DNA from: Haematospirillum sp. H1815
GTDB lineage: Bacteria > Pseudomonadota > Alphaproteobacteria > Rhodospirillales > Rhodospirillaceae
Reading direction: 5' to 3'
DNA: 64,000 nt
NCBI RefSeq assembly: GCF_012102705.1
Contig: NZ_JAAVTA010000008.1
Span: 1 to 64,000 of the forward strand
This document shows positions 8,705-17,811 of this stretch, piece by piece. A program made the translations under genes and the position numbers. How positions within the stretch are numbered: the stretch's first letter is position 1; every line of letters starts with the position of its first letter. A model generated the notes under the pieces. That model ran no database searches and was not told where the DNA came from. It saw only the letters and a list, made by a program, of their open reading frames with translations.

Positions 8705-9465
8705 GAAACAGGCCTTTCAGCATACCGTGCAAGGCAGTGCTTTTGTGCCTGTTCCTCATACTCCTGCTGCCACACGAGGCCGTTGCCCAACAAATAAACC
8801 TTGATTTCGGGCCATCCGGGAGCGGATCAACAACAGCGACCATTGTTCGGCTGATTTTGCTGATGACAGTGCTGACACTGGCACCGTCTTTTTTGCTGAT
8901 GGTAACCTGCTTCACCCGACTGATTGTTGTTTTCTCTGTTCTGCGGAATGCCATGGGAACAGGAACGACGCCTCCCAATCAGGTTATGGCCAGCTTGGCT
9001 CTGTTCATGACCATTTTTATTATGCAGCCAACCCTTGAGACCGCATGGAAACAAGGGATGGAGCCGATGATGAGCGACCAGATTGACGAATTCGAGGCAT
9101 TTGACCGTTCCGTTATGCCCTTTCGCATGTTTATGGTCGAACACACACGCCCCAAGGATTTACAGCTGTTCATGGATATGGCCAATCTTGAGCCGGTAGA
9201 AGGGCCGGAACAGACGCCGCTACGGGCTCTGATACCCGCTTTCATGATCTCGGAGCTTCTGCGGGCTTTCGAGATCGGGTTCCTGATCTACCTTCCTTTC
9301 ATCATCATTGACATGGTTATTGCCAGTGTGTTGATGAGCATGGGCATGATGATGCTACCACCCATGATGCTGGCCCTGCCCTTCAAGCTTGTTTTCTTTG
9401 TGCTGGTTGATGGCTGGCACCTGCTGGTTGGCTCTCTTGTCCAGAGCTACGGAATCCTGCAATAG
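8701..9465 (+). CDS. fliP: Flagellar export gate protein FliP
   Basis: FliP is the central pore-forming subunit of the export gate. From the ATG at 8701 the product has 254 residues: a cleavable signal peptide (about 1-30), then the FliP core with PSFLLMVTCFTRLIVVFSVLR, GTTPPNQVMASLALFMT and the C-terminal ISELLRAFEIGFLIYLPF and MGMMMLPPMMLALPFKL. fliP is separated from fliQ and fliR, which lie in the divergent operon. No terminator is evident before the next gene. Confidence 0.97.
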   Translation: MRNRPFSIPCKAVLLCLFLILLLPHEAVAQQINLDFGPSGSGSTTATIVRLILLMTVLTLAPSFLLMVTCFTRLIVVFSVLRNAMGTGTTPPNQVMASLALFMTIFIMQPTLETAWKQGMEPMMSDQIDEFEAFDRSVMPFRMFMVEHTRPKDLQLFMDMANLEPVEGPEQTPLRALIPAFMISELLRAFEIGFLIYLPFIIIDMVIASVLMSMGMMMLPPMMLALPFKLVFFVLVDGWHLLVGSLVQSYGILQ

Positions 9466-9553
9466 AAAAATCCTTATACACGACCTGTCGCCTGAGACAC
9501 GGCAATGTGCCACAATGCGCGCCACGTGTTTTCCAACCTGAATGAGAAGACCC

Positions 9554-9982
9554 ATGCTGGATAATCTGGATCGCCAGATTCTGGACGCACTACGCGCTGA
9601 TGCCCGGGAACCGACCGCAGCCTTGGCCAGACGACTGGATGTGTCACGCAGCACCATCCAACACCGGGTCAAACGCCTTGAGGAACAAGGTATTATTGAA
9701 AGCTATACAATTCGTCTGGCTGATGAGTTTTCCCGGCGCATAATACGGGCCCATGTCCTGATCAGTGTGTCCCCCAAACATGCGGCGCGGGTGTCCAGCG
9801 GAATAAAGCCGATGCTGGAAGTCAGGGCTCTCCACGCCATCAGTGGTGCATTTGACATGATTGCCGAAGTTGCCGCCGAAACAATGGATGCCCTTGATAC
9901 AATCACAGACCGCATTGGAAGCATCACGGGCGTTGAACGCACACAGACCCTTATTCTGATGTCGACACGCTTCTCACGTTAA
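9554..9982 (+). CDS. Lrp/AsnC family transcriptional regulator
   Basis: The 142-residue product has the two-domain Lrp/AsnC layout: an N-terminal winged helix-turn-helix (LDNLDRQILDALRADAREP, then ALARRLDVSRSTIQHRVKRL) and a C-terminal RAM domain with a ligand-binding fold (ISGAFDMIAEVAAETMDALD). Start M5 of the longer frame is chosen because family members begin at MLDNLDRQIL. Targets cannot be read from the sequence; it sits between fliP and the convergent TPR gene and need not be a flagellar regulator. Confidence 0.9.
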   Translation: MLDNLDRQILDALRADAREPTAALARRLDVSRSTIQHRVKRLEEQGIIESYTIRLADEFSRRIIRAHVLISVSPKHAARVSSGIKPMLEVRALHAISGAFDMIAEVAAETMDALDTITDRIGSITGVERTQTLILMSTRFSR

Positions 9983-10010
9983 CAGACAGGAGGCGTATCA
10001 TCGCGACCTA

Positions 10011-13000
10011 TCAATTGATTGTACTAAGCCCCATACTCTTCAGCTTCTCTTCATAGCCAGCCATGAAAGAGCGAAAGTTCTCAGCCTGCCGGATGCGCCC
10101 GGATACGGTCCTGTAGTCAATCAACCCACCTTCCGGGGTGGTCGTGATCAGGTCAAAGGCTGTATGATAGGATGTTTTCTTCATGGCCGGCATATACAAT
10201 TTACGCAGGTCCATAATGCCGCGCTCATCCTGAGCCAAGGTCAGGGCCGTAGCCCAGTCCAGCAGCAACCTGGCTTGGGTGTCGGTCAAGACAAGGCCAC
10301 TCTCCGGCTCCGGCGTCAGCTTCTCAAGGGTCTGGGCAACAGCGGGCCAATTCTGCTCTTTCCAGTAAATCTCCGTTCGCAGCAAGTCTGCCTCGGTTGA
10401 TGTATCAAGCCCCAGAAGGTCAATCGCCTCAGCTCCCCGCCCCATGTCCGACAGAGCCCGGGCCAGCAGCCGTTGTCTCTGGGCTTCCAGTGGTTCCGGA
10501 GTGGCCGGATCGGCTGTTTTCAATAAAGCCTCAACGGCTTTCTGGGGCTGCTTGTCCAGCAAGTTGACCAAGGCAAGCCTGGCCCCAACCCGGCTTTTTT
10601 CGACCCCGCCCAAGCGATAGGTCACCTGACGGTCCAGAAGGGAAGCCGCCTGGGACAACAAATCAACCCCCACCAATCGATCGGCCAGACGACGAATCAT
10701 TTCATCGCCTTTTTCCCCAGTTGGCGTCAATTCACGGAATTCATCATAGAGGGCAATTGCACCGACCGGGCTCATGCTGTCGGCTGCACCCTTGAGAAAC
10801 AGGGACTCAAAAGCATCGCGCATACTGGCTGTTGCCTTCTCTGCCTCGCGATAGTCCTGAAAGTATGTGGCAGCCTGCTGCCAGATACGCAACGCTTCCC
10901 CATAACGTCCACGATCGCGCTCCAGATCCCCCAGAGTCATCAGCAAGTTAAATTCAAAAGCGCCGCCGCGCCATGCATAGCGAAGACGCTCCAAGCCATT
11001 GACAAGGGTTTCGGTGTCAATTTCCTCTATCTTCTTCTGCAACATTAACCGGTCGTACGAAGCAACGGCGCTATAGTACCGATCGCCTGTCTCAATAGCG
11101 TCAGCAAAGCGCTCCAGCGCAATCTCGAAATTCCCCTTCGACTGCGAGAGCTTGCCCTCGATGTAGTTGATGGCAGCAAGTTCACGCTGGGTATTGTGGT
11201 CAGACCGGGCGGCTGTCAGGAACGTATTGGTTCCAATTTCATCGCTGACACTAACCGTGGCTTTGGCAGCCGTCAGTGCCAACGGGATTTTCACGCGCTC
11301 GGGATAATTGCCGATCACCCCCCCATAGGCCCGCAGAGCCTGCGCCTGCAAACCCGGGTCTCCCATCTCCACCTGCGCGGCGGCACGCCAGAACGCCGCC
11401 TCTTCCACACCTTTCAGACTGGCGTGCTCCAGATCCTCTATGGCTTCTGGATAGCGTCCCATCAAAAACGAGGACACGCCACGCAGAGCACGAAATGCGC
11501 CCGTGTTGACGATTTCCTTGTCATCATCTGCCAGCACCTTGAGGATACCCAGCGCTTCGGCCGCACGTCCGTGCGCAAAGAAGAACCTGGCCAAGTCAAG
11601 CCGGGCATTATTGCGCCGTGCCGGTGGCGTGCTGGCCACAGCAATTTGCAGCTGCTTTCTATTTTTTGAAAAGTCCTCTTCCGGTCCATGCATCCAAGCA
11701 TCAATATCCAGTACCTTTTTGAAGTCTGTCTTGGTGCCAATGCTGCTTAACAGCTCAGCTTGAGCAAGATCAGGCGAGAAGGTCAGACCACCACGGGCCG
11801 TTACATCAACTCCATTCCGGGTGGAGTTGACAACAATACGGTCTGACTTCGGTTCAACCAGAATGCCCTGCACGGTGACAGGAATATCGACGTCAGGGAA
11901 ACTATAGGCAGGAAAAATACCGATCCCCAAAGGAACCAGGGGAACAACAATAAAACGATCGCCCACTTCCGGATCTTCCAGCACCATGGCACGACCACCT
12001 TCGGCCACGGGTACGAACAACCGGGGACCAACCGGGCTTTTGGGCTGAGCTTCGACTGAGGTTGGATTGGCCGGCCGCCACGGCTGACGCAACAGATCAA
12101 CAACCCATAACAAGCCTTCACGGCGTACCGATGGATTATAGCCCGGCTCAACCAACATGCGGATCACCGTAGCGGAGCGGCTGGGGATCTGCTCAATCTC
12201 GCGCACAACACCACTACCCAGACGGCGCAACAAACCCAGATCCATCTCCTTGGGGCGATCAAAGACGACCCATGTCCAGCCGCTACGCCGAAAAACAGCA
12301 GCGGCTGCCGGCTCATTCCAGGGAAATGAAAGACTGGCGGCAACAGGGGCATCCCCACTGCGCCCCTCCTCTACCTGGACGGAATCAGAGTCTGATGAGG
12401 AGGGCGGCGGCGGAGGGGGAGCAGGCTTGGCCAGTCCCAGCCTATCTCTCATGGCCTGCTCCAAAGCCTGGACAGCAGCGCTGGGCGGTGGAGGAGGTGT
12501 TGTGGTCGCAGAGGGAGAGGCCGCCTCGGTATCTGTTGCAGCCTTGCCAGCAGGTGGACTAGCCGCCACTTCTGTTGGAGGTACATTTGCAGCAGGGACG
12601 TCCGGGACCGTCGCCGCTGCCGCCGAATCAGGCGAGGATGTAGCGGGAGATGTCTCTCCCCCTGTTTGCTTGATATCAATCAGAACACGCTTGCCATCCG
12701 CCGCCGTCATCAACGTTGCACGCGGAGGAACCGGAACGGTTATCGCCAGACGTCCACGTCCTTCTTCTACGGCAATATTTTTCAGGGACTCTGGTAAAGC
12801 AGATCGCAACGACGCGATATCGATCGTTGCCGTACGCGGAAATGTCACCGTTGTCTTGCCATCACCACGCTGCACAGTATAACGCTGCCGCTGCGGCCAA
12901 TCCAGGGCAATGCGGGTAACTCCCCCTGGTTCGCTGGAGACCGACACCTCCACACCGCTGGACTTGATACCAGAGACAGCTTCAGGGGGCGCAGGCTGCA

Positions 13001-13541
13001 CCGACGATGGCCCACGGTCTGCCTCTACGGGTGGTGATGCTGCAGGAATAACAGGAGGGGAGCCCCCCCCTGCTCCTGCGGAAGAAGGTGGAACTTGAGC
13101 TGCAGCGGGCTGTGCAGGCGATGTTTTCGGACTACCACCAGCTTGTTGTGGACCTGACTTCATATCCTTGGAAAAATCAACAGCAATAGCCGTACCAACA
13201 GTCAGAACCCGCACTGACCATGGCTCTTTCATAACCATGGTGACAACCAACATATCTGGAGATAGTGAGACTGAGTCGACATAGGACCGGATAGGTTTGG
13301 TCACGGAAGACGGATCTTTTTCCACCGGCTTGTCAAAGGTCATGGTCGCGGTCGTACCGGAAACCGAAAGATTGTATTTAACGGGAACGCCCCAATCAAA
13401 AACCAGACGGCCATAGGTATCGTGCAACCCTGCCCTGGTTTCAAAAGCCTGTACCGCAGATGATAAGCCAAACGCCAGCAATGCCGCCACCAAGAAGAGC
13501 GGGGACAAAACCGTAGCACACCATCTCCACGCGGACATCAT
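10011..13541 (-). CDS. Large exported TPR protein of the motor operon
   Basis: This 1176-residue protein begins with a signal peptide or anchor (hydrophobic about 10-32, ending SSAVQA). Residues 33-145 and 195-300 each look like small all-beta domains resembling AMIN-type modules. They alternate with Pro/Ala/Ser-rich linkers (about 135-190 and 295-390, including runs of prolines). From about 560 to the end lie many degenerate TPR-like helical repeats. The domain plan resembles periplasmic scaffold proteins that bind peptidoglycan or motor components. The ATG overlaps the stop of the MotB-like gene (ATGA), so it is made with that protein. Function is unknown; a periplasmic scaffold for stator units is an inference. 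Confidence 0.8.
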   Translation of the reverse strand: MMSAWRWCATVLSPLFLVAALLAFGLSSAVQAFETRAGLHDTYGRLVFDWGVPVKYNLSVSGTTATMTFDKPVEKDPSSVTKPIRSYVDSVSLSPDMLVVTMVMKEPWSVRVLTVGTAIAVDFSKDMKSGPQQAGGSPKTSPAQPAAAQVPPSSAGAGGGSPPVIPAASPPVEADRGPSSVQPAPPEAVSGIKSSGVEVSVSSEPGGVTRIALDWPQRQRYTVQRGDGKTTVTFPRTATIDIASLRSALPESLKNIAVEEGRGRLAITVPVPPRATLMTAADGKRVLIDIKQTGGETSPATSSPDSAAAATVPDVPAANVPPTEVAASPPAGKAATDTEAASPSATTTPPPPPSAAVQALEQAMRDRLGLAKPAPPPPPPSSSDSDSVQVEEGRSGDAPVAASLSFPWNEPAAAAVFRRSGWTWVVFDRPKEMDLGLLRRLGSGVVREIEQIPSRSATVIRMLVEPGYNPSVRREGLLWVVDLLRQPWRPANPTSVEAQPKSPVGPRLFVPVAEGGRAMVLEDPEVGDRFIVVPLVPLGIGIFPAYSFPDVDIPVTVQGILVEPKSDRIVVNSTRNGVDVTARGGLTFSPDLAQAELLSSIGTKTDFKKVLDIDAWMHGPEEDFSKNRKQLQIAVASTPPARRNNARLDLARFFFAHGRAAEALGILKVLADDDKEIVNTGAFRALRGVSSFLMGRYPEAIEDLEHASLKGVEEAAFWRAAAQVEMGDPGLQAQALRAYGGVIGNYPERVKIPLALTAAKATVSVSDEIGTNTFLTAARSDHNTQRELAAINYIEGKLSQSKGNFEIALERFADAIETGDRYYSAVASYDRLMLQKKIEEIDTETLVNGLERLRYAWRGGAFEFNLLMTLGDLERDRGRYGEALRIWQQAATYFQDYREAEKATASMRDAFESLFLKGAADSMSPVGAIALYDEFRELTPTGEKGDEMIRRLADRLVGVDLLSQAASLLDRQVTYRLGGVEKSRVGARLALVNLLDKQPQKAVEALLKTADPATPEPLEAQRQRLLARALSDMGRGAEAIDLLGLDTSTEADLLRTEIYWKEQNWPAVAQTLEKLTPEPESGLVLTDTQARLLLDWATALTLAQDERGIMDLRKLYMPAMKKTSYHTAFDLITTTPEGGLIDYRTVSGRIRQAENFRSFMAGYEEKLKSMGLSTIN

Positions 13542-14248
13542 CGCCTGTTCCGCTCCGGTAGAATGAGGATATCAACCGGTTGCACAGCATCTGCTGGAAC
13601 CCCCGCGACCGGACGAGCCCCCCCATAACCAACAAGACCAAGATCGCCGGGGTATCCGGCGGACCGCATAGCCTGCGCAACAACACGCGCACGGGCCAAG
13701 GACAAGGTCCACGCCACAGCAGACCCCATTTGTCCTCCATCTGCTCGCCCGGCAATAACCAAACGGTTATCCAGACGAGATACAAGGTTCGCAACTTCTG
13801 CCAAAATATCCGATCCACCCGGCGCCGGAACCGCCTCCCCAGCCGGAAACAGAACCTTCCCCGGCAATGATAATACAAGCTGATCATCGGACATGGTCAT
13901 TACCATGCCGTTAAGACGGGGTTCATTCTGAAGCGTTTGTCCGATAAGGGCACGGAGATAGGAAATATTTTGTCCAGGAGAAACAGCAACCTGCACCATG
14001 GAAAGGTCAGGGCTTGTTTCAGATACCTCCCGAATTACCAAAGGAGCAGGACGGGTTGAAATGCCATCAACCAAAGAACGCAAATAACGGAGATCAGGGT
14101 TCCCCATAGCGTACAGCATCACAAAAAAGGACAGCAAAAGCAGGATAAGATCTGTGAACGTATAAATCCAGACGCCGGATGATGTGCCAATGTCCTTTGA
14201 TAACGCAGAGTCTGTGGAATACGGTTCCCCATCTTTGTACCCGGCCAA
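13538..14248 (-). CDS. MotB-like stator protein with channel aspartate
   Basis: The 236-residue protein has one N-terminal membrane helix (about 27-47) with D33 in the segment YTFTDLILLLLSFFVML, the place of the proton-binding aspartate of MotB. The C-terminal region carries a degenerate OmpA/MotB peptidoglycan-binding fold (VIAGRADGG, then LSLARARVVAQAMRSAGY and LVGYGGARPV). The start is a TTG at 14248 preceded by GGGGGGTGAG; no better start precedes the membrane helix. It follows a second MotB-like gene by 3 bases and overlaps the TPR gene. No motA is present in this window, so its partner must be elsewhere. Confidence 0.8.
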   Translation of the reverse strand: MAGYKDGEPYSTDSALSKDIGTSSGVWIYTFTDLILLLLSFFVMLYAMGNPDLRYLRSLVDGISTRPAPLVIREVSETSPDLSMVQVAVSPGQNISYLRALIGQTLQNEPRLNGMVMTMSDDQLVLSLPGKVLFPAGEAVPAPGGSDILAEVANLVSRLDNRLVIAGRADGGQMGSAVAWTLSLARARVVAQAMRSAGYPGDLGLVGYGGARPVAGVPADAVQPVDILILPERNRR

Positions 14249-14251
14249 GAC

Positions 14252-14908
14252 TCACCCCCCATCAGGCATCAGACGGAAGGCCAGGACGAGTTCACCATCC
14301 TTGCCAATCTCCTCGCCAACAACAAGCTGGGACACAGGCATGCCACGGGCTGCCGCAAGACGGGCAAAGCCAACAGCACGCTGTTCAGCCAAAAGTATCT
14401 CTCCAACCCGATCCATAGCGGGAACCTGGATCAGGACAGTCATCTCGCAAGAAAATCCGGCAGGAGAAGATGACAGTACGGCAACCAGATGATCCAGAAA
14501 TGCTTGGCGTTCAGACCGGAATGCAGCTGTGCCGGGTTCAAAAAGGGATTCGACAGGAAGGACTGCCCTCAGGGTATCAGCGCCAACATAGTGAATAACC
14601 GGAAGAACCCGTAAATCCGTCGTCAAAGCCCGTGTCAGCGCAGCCTCGAAAGAACGCGCACTCGACAACCAGCGACCATGTCGCCCCGTAAAGGATACCC
14701 GATCAACCAAGCCATCATGATGACGAGAGTCAGAAAAGGCCCGCACGACACCTGACAGGACAGGTGTTGCACGATGACTGTCATAGCGGGAAGAGGAAAC
14801 CAGAATAATGAAGAAACCAAGCAGCAACAGCGATAAAGAGAGGAACAGTGTCGTGGTACCACTCAACAGGACTGAACGACGGGATGATGCATCGACAGAA
14901 TCAGTCAT
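14252..14908 (-). CDS. MotB-like membrane protein lacking the channel aspartate
   Basis: This 218-residue protein has one membrane helix (about 18-37, LFLSLSLLLLGFFIILV) that aligns with that of its neighbour at 13538, but the position of the channel aspartate is serine (S24). The C-terminal region has a weak OmpA-like pattern (EILLAEQRAVGFARLAAARGM). It may be a non-conducting partner or a diverged peptidoglycan anchor. It lies between cheZ and the MotB-like gene with spacings of 14 and 3 bases. Annotation as MotB-like rests on alignment by eye to the adjacent gene. Confidence 0.65.
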   Translation of the reverse strand: MTDSVDASSRRSVLLSGTTTLFLSLSLLLLGFFIILVSSSRYDSHRATPVLSGVVRAFSDSRHHDGLVDRVSFTGRHGRWLSSARSFEAALTRALTTDLRVLPVIHYVGADTLRAVLPVESLFEPGTAAFRSERQAFLDHLVAVLSSSPAGFSCEMTVLIQVPAMDRVGEILLAEQRAVGFARLAAARGMPVSQLVVGEEIGKDGELVLAFRLMPDGG

Positions 14909-14922
14909 TACGGCCCAGCCAC

Positions 14923-15678
14923 TCAGGTCCGCTTGGGACCCGTACCGTGAAGCAGAGAATCGATATCCCCCTGTTTCATCGCATCTCCATCCAGCTGTGG
15001 GCCATTAAGCAAGGCATCATCCCCCTCGTTATCACCAACAGCAGATGCACGGGCGCGCCCCTTGTTCCCCGCCTGCTGAACCGACTCCGCAGCTGCCGCA
15101 TCACGCGCGGCAGCAATGAGCTTGGGATCGAATGCCTTGACAAGACTCTCAACCCGCTCCTCAATACTCTTAAGCATGCGAACAACTTTTGTAATGCGCT
15201 GGCCGGTCAGATCCTGAAACGAGCAGGCCTCGTATATCATTGTCGCCGCATCCATGAGCCGGGAACCCAAGTCTTCGCTGACAAGACCAGAGACCTCCTC
15301 GACCGCTTCGGTCGCATCCATGATGGAACCCGTAGCATTTTCGGTAGACTGGATAATCGCATCCAGTTCATCCGTTGCTGTAGGGAGAAACTCTTCCCGG
15401 ATATCGGTGGGATTAAGGGCCGCAATCTCTGACCGAGCCTGACGTATGTACTGGGCCAGCTGCTCTACCTCTTGGTAAAGCCGCATATCCTCGGCAGACA
15501 ACTCACCGGAAAGGGTATCCAGGATATCCGCAACGACACCACCTATATTGTCGACAGGCACAGCAACGCCGTGAGCCTCGCGGATTCCTGCAATGCGGGA
15601 AGCAACAGCACGGTGAAGGCCGCTGTCTTGTCCAGACGACGGAGCCTCTTGAGAGGAAGGGTCACCGACCATGATCAT
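14923..15678 (-). CDS. cheZ: Chemotaxis phosphatase CheZ
   Basis: CheZ dephosphorylates CheY-P at the flagellar switch. The 251-residue protein is mostly a long helical hairpin and contains the active-site segment ACSFQDLTGQRITKVV, with the catalytic aspartate and glutamine of the FQDLTGQ motif. The C-terminal end GDIDSLLHG resembles the CheY-binding helix and also the CheY-binding peptide of FliM (QDEIDSLLGF). It follows cheY on the same strand. M3 (15672) is an alternative start. Confidence 0.93.
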   Translation of the reverse strand: MIMVGDPSSQEAPSSGQDSGLHRAVASRIAGIREAHGVAVPVDNIGGVVADILDTLSGELSAEDMRLYQEVEQLAQYIRQARSEIAALNPTDIREEFLPTATDELDAIIQSTENATGSIMDATEAVEEVSGLVSEDLGSRLMDAATMIYEACSFQDLTGQRITKVVRMLKSIEERVESLVKAFDPKLIAAARDAAAAESVQQAGNKGRARASAVGDNEGDDALLNGPQLDGDAMKQGDIDSLLHGTGPKRT

Positions 15679-15726
15679 GGGCCTCCGGTCTGAAATCCAG
15701 AATCAGGACGGTGCGCCGGGACAACC

Positions 15727-16116
15727 TCAGAAATCGCCCAGAACGCTGACCATCTTGGCCTTCAGCGTTTCAGCATTGAAGGGCTTGACGATGTAGTTCG
15801 AGACGCCAGCCTCCTTGGCTGCGATAACGTTCTCGGACTTGGACTCGGCCGTGACCATGATGAAAGGCAACGCCTTCAGCTTGGGATCAGCACGAACCTC
15901 CCTCAGGAGCTGGAGTCCGGTCATAGGCTCCATGTTCCAGTCCGAAATGACCAAGCCGTACGTTGGCCCGCTTCGAAGCTGGGACAAAGCCGCGCTGCCG
16001 TCGGACGCCTCATCTATGTTGCTGAAGCCCAGCTGCTTCAGCAGATTGCGGATGATGCGAAGCATCGTCTTGTAGTCATCCACAATCAGAATGTTCATGT
16101 CTTTGTCGACAGCCAT
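15727..16116 (-). CDS. cheY: Chemotaxis response regulator CheY
   Basis: A single receiver domain of 129 residues: acidic pair in NILIVDDYKTML, phosphorylation site in LVISDWNMEPMTG, the conserved threonine in PFIMVTAES and the lysine in NYIVKPFNAETL. It starts after GGAG with good spacing and precedes cheZ, as in polar CheY-CheZ systems. The 141 bases upstream, before motE, could contain its own promoter but I see no clear consensus. Confidence 0.96.
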   Translation of the reverse strand: MAVDKDMNILIVDDYKTMLRIIRNLLKQLGFSNIDEASDGSAALSQLRSGPTYGLVISDWNMEPMTGLQLLREVRADPKLKALPFIMVTAESKSENVIAAKEAGVSNYIVKPFNAETLKAKMVSVLGDF

Positions 16117-16257
16117 CTCACACTCCGTTCATGACGGCCAAACGGGCAGCCACAGCGATCTCCAGAACATCTTTCCTATTGTTACTAAAAGACTCAACCC
16201 CTTGGACGCAACATCTTTCCAACCATACTTATACCCAACACATAACGGAACCCATAT

Positions 16258-16989
16258 TTACTTGCCGGGCTCCCCTTTGCCAGGGGCAGGAAGCTGGTGC
16301 CGGCGGCTCATCTCCATTGTCACGGCCCGCGCCTTCTCTGGCTCCATCGCAGCAAGGATAGGCGCTGTCTTGGCCTCCTTCATGTTCTCCATGATAGTCA
16401 GAAGAATGCCCATTTCCAGAGCATTGAAAATACCGGCTGCATCTTTTGGCTTCATAGTGGCATAAATCTTGACCAGCTGGTCAATTCTGCGCTTCTCGGC
16501 CTCGTTATGACGATTCAAAAGCTGGCTGATCGTCTTCTCTAGGTTCTGTAGCTCAACAATCTTACGATCTATGCGTTTCTCTGCTGCCTTCAGCATGCCA
16601 TCGCGGGTATCCAACTCTTTTTCTCGACGGTCAAGAAGTTCACGCCGTTCCGCCAGCCTCTGGAGGACATCAACCTCCGTGCGCGTAAATGATGGTCCTC
16701 CACCACCCTCAAGATCGGACAGGGACGAGGGTACCGGATCTGATGTCTGCGCAACAGCGGAACCAATATGAATACCCGGTTCTTCTGCTGGACTCGGGAC
16801 GGTGATAGCCCTTGTGGCAGATGATTCTGCCATGCGTGGCAAAGAGATATCCCTGCCCGGTTGGCTGGTCCGTTCAAAACTGGCCCCAATATCGTGCCAC
16901 AAAGACTCCAGCCGCACTGACAGCATCAAAACCGCCACAAAAATGACCAGTGGCAACAGGCGAATCCGTGGGGTTTTGAGTCCTGCCAT
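16258..16989 (-). CDS. MotE-like flagellar motor protein
   Basis: About 243 residues: an N-terminal membrane helix (about 10-28), a spacer, a long charged coiled coil (about 105-185, RRELLDRREKELDTRDGM and following) and a C-terminal MgtE-N-like helical domain (IYATMKPKDAAGIFNALEM ... AAMEPEKARAVTMEMS). This is the MotE/FlbB-type architecture; MotE is a periplasmic chaperone for MotC in rhizobia. The ATG at 16989 is preferred to the TTG at 17004 because it follows GAGGGG. It lies 11 bases after the DUF6468 stop. Confidence 0.85.
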   Translation of the reverse strand: MAGLKTPRIRLLPLVIFVAVLMLSVRLESLWHDIGASFERTSQPGRDISLPRMAESSATRAITVPSPAEEPGIHIGSAVAQTSDPVPSSLSDLEGGGGPSFTRTEVDVLQRLAERRELLDRREKELDTRDGMLKAAEKRIDRKIVELQNLEKTISQLLNRHNEAEKRRIDQLVKIYATMKPKDAAGIFNALEMGILLTIMENMKEAKTAPILAAMEPEKARAVTMEMSRRHQLPAPGKGEPGK

Positions 16990-17000
16990 GCCCTGCCCCC

Positions 17001-17807
17001 TCAACGCACCGACCTGAGGGCACGCAGAAGCTCTTTCTCGGCTTCAGACCGGTCATCATCCCGGGGTATCGGTGCGTGCTTTCTTTCTGACTCAACGCGC
17101 TTGGGGGGAATCGCAGCTTCGGTCCTCTCCGTCGCGGCCAAAGCACTCCCCAACGATGGTGGCTGGGATATAGCCAAACCAGACTGAGAAACCGGACGCA
17201 CATCAGGCATTACGTGCGAGTCGTCCCGAACAATCTCTGTGGTTGACGGTGCTCTTGCAACAGATGTGTTTTCGGCATACTCGGCAGCAGCAGCAGCGCT
17301 TTCAATATCAAGCTGAGCTGGAGGAGGAACACGGGCTCCGGATGCAGACAATCCAGCAGCAGCAGCAGCAGCGGCAGCGGCGGCAACAACAGACTCAGCC
17401 GCAGCAACAGGATCAACCGGCGGACCTCCCGAAACAGAGTTTCCGGAAGCAGGGATAACAGAAGACAGAGCACGCCCGGCTTTATCCTTTGCGGCACGTG
17501 CAGCTCCATCAAGCCGCTCTGCCATTGCGGAAGCACGTTCAACCATGAACGCAAGGTCATCACGCAAGACCTGCGCTCTTTCAATCTTCTCCTGTAGAAG
17601 GCGTCCTGCATCCTCACCAGCCTTGCGCAGGCGGGGAATACCACTCTCGGCCCTAACCGTTGCTTCATTGAAGGCAGCAATCAGGCGCGCCAGATCCTCA
17701 CGGTTCCGGCGTAGTGCAGAAAGCCTGTTGTTAAGAAGGACGGCAAACACAATCGTTGGCACCAGAAGCAGAACAACCAGTACATCGAGGATCAGCGCAA
17801 CGTCCAT
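17001..17807 (-). CDS. DUF6468 membrane protein next to fliM
   Basis: About 268 residues. One N-terminal membrane segment (about 4-24, ILDVLVVLLLVPTIVFAVLL) is followed by a coiled-coil region (30-105) typical of DUF6468 (LIAAFNEATVRAESGIPRLRKAG split by eye), then a low-complexity part with an alanine run encoded by GCN repeats at 17352-17389. The start at 17807 follows AGGAGGT; that ribosome site overlaps the last two codons and stop of fliM, so the two are coupled. DUF6468 genes are known beside fliM and motE in alphaproteobacteria; no function is established. Alanine-run length may vary between strains. Confidence 0.82.
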   Translation of the reverse strand: MDVALILDVLVVLLLVPTIVFAVLLNNRLSALRRNREDLARLIAAFNEATVRAESGIPRLRKAGEDAGRLLQEKIERAQVLRDDLAFMVERASAMAERLDGAARAAKDKAGRALSSVIPASGNSVSGGPPVDPVAAAESVVAAAAAAAAAAGLSASGARVPPPAQLDIESAAAAAEYAENTSVARAPSTTEIVRDDSHVMPDVRPVSQSGLAISQPPSLGSALAATERTEAAIPPKRVESERKHAPIPRDDDRSEAEKELLRALRSVR

Positions 17808-17811
17808 GGCA

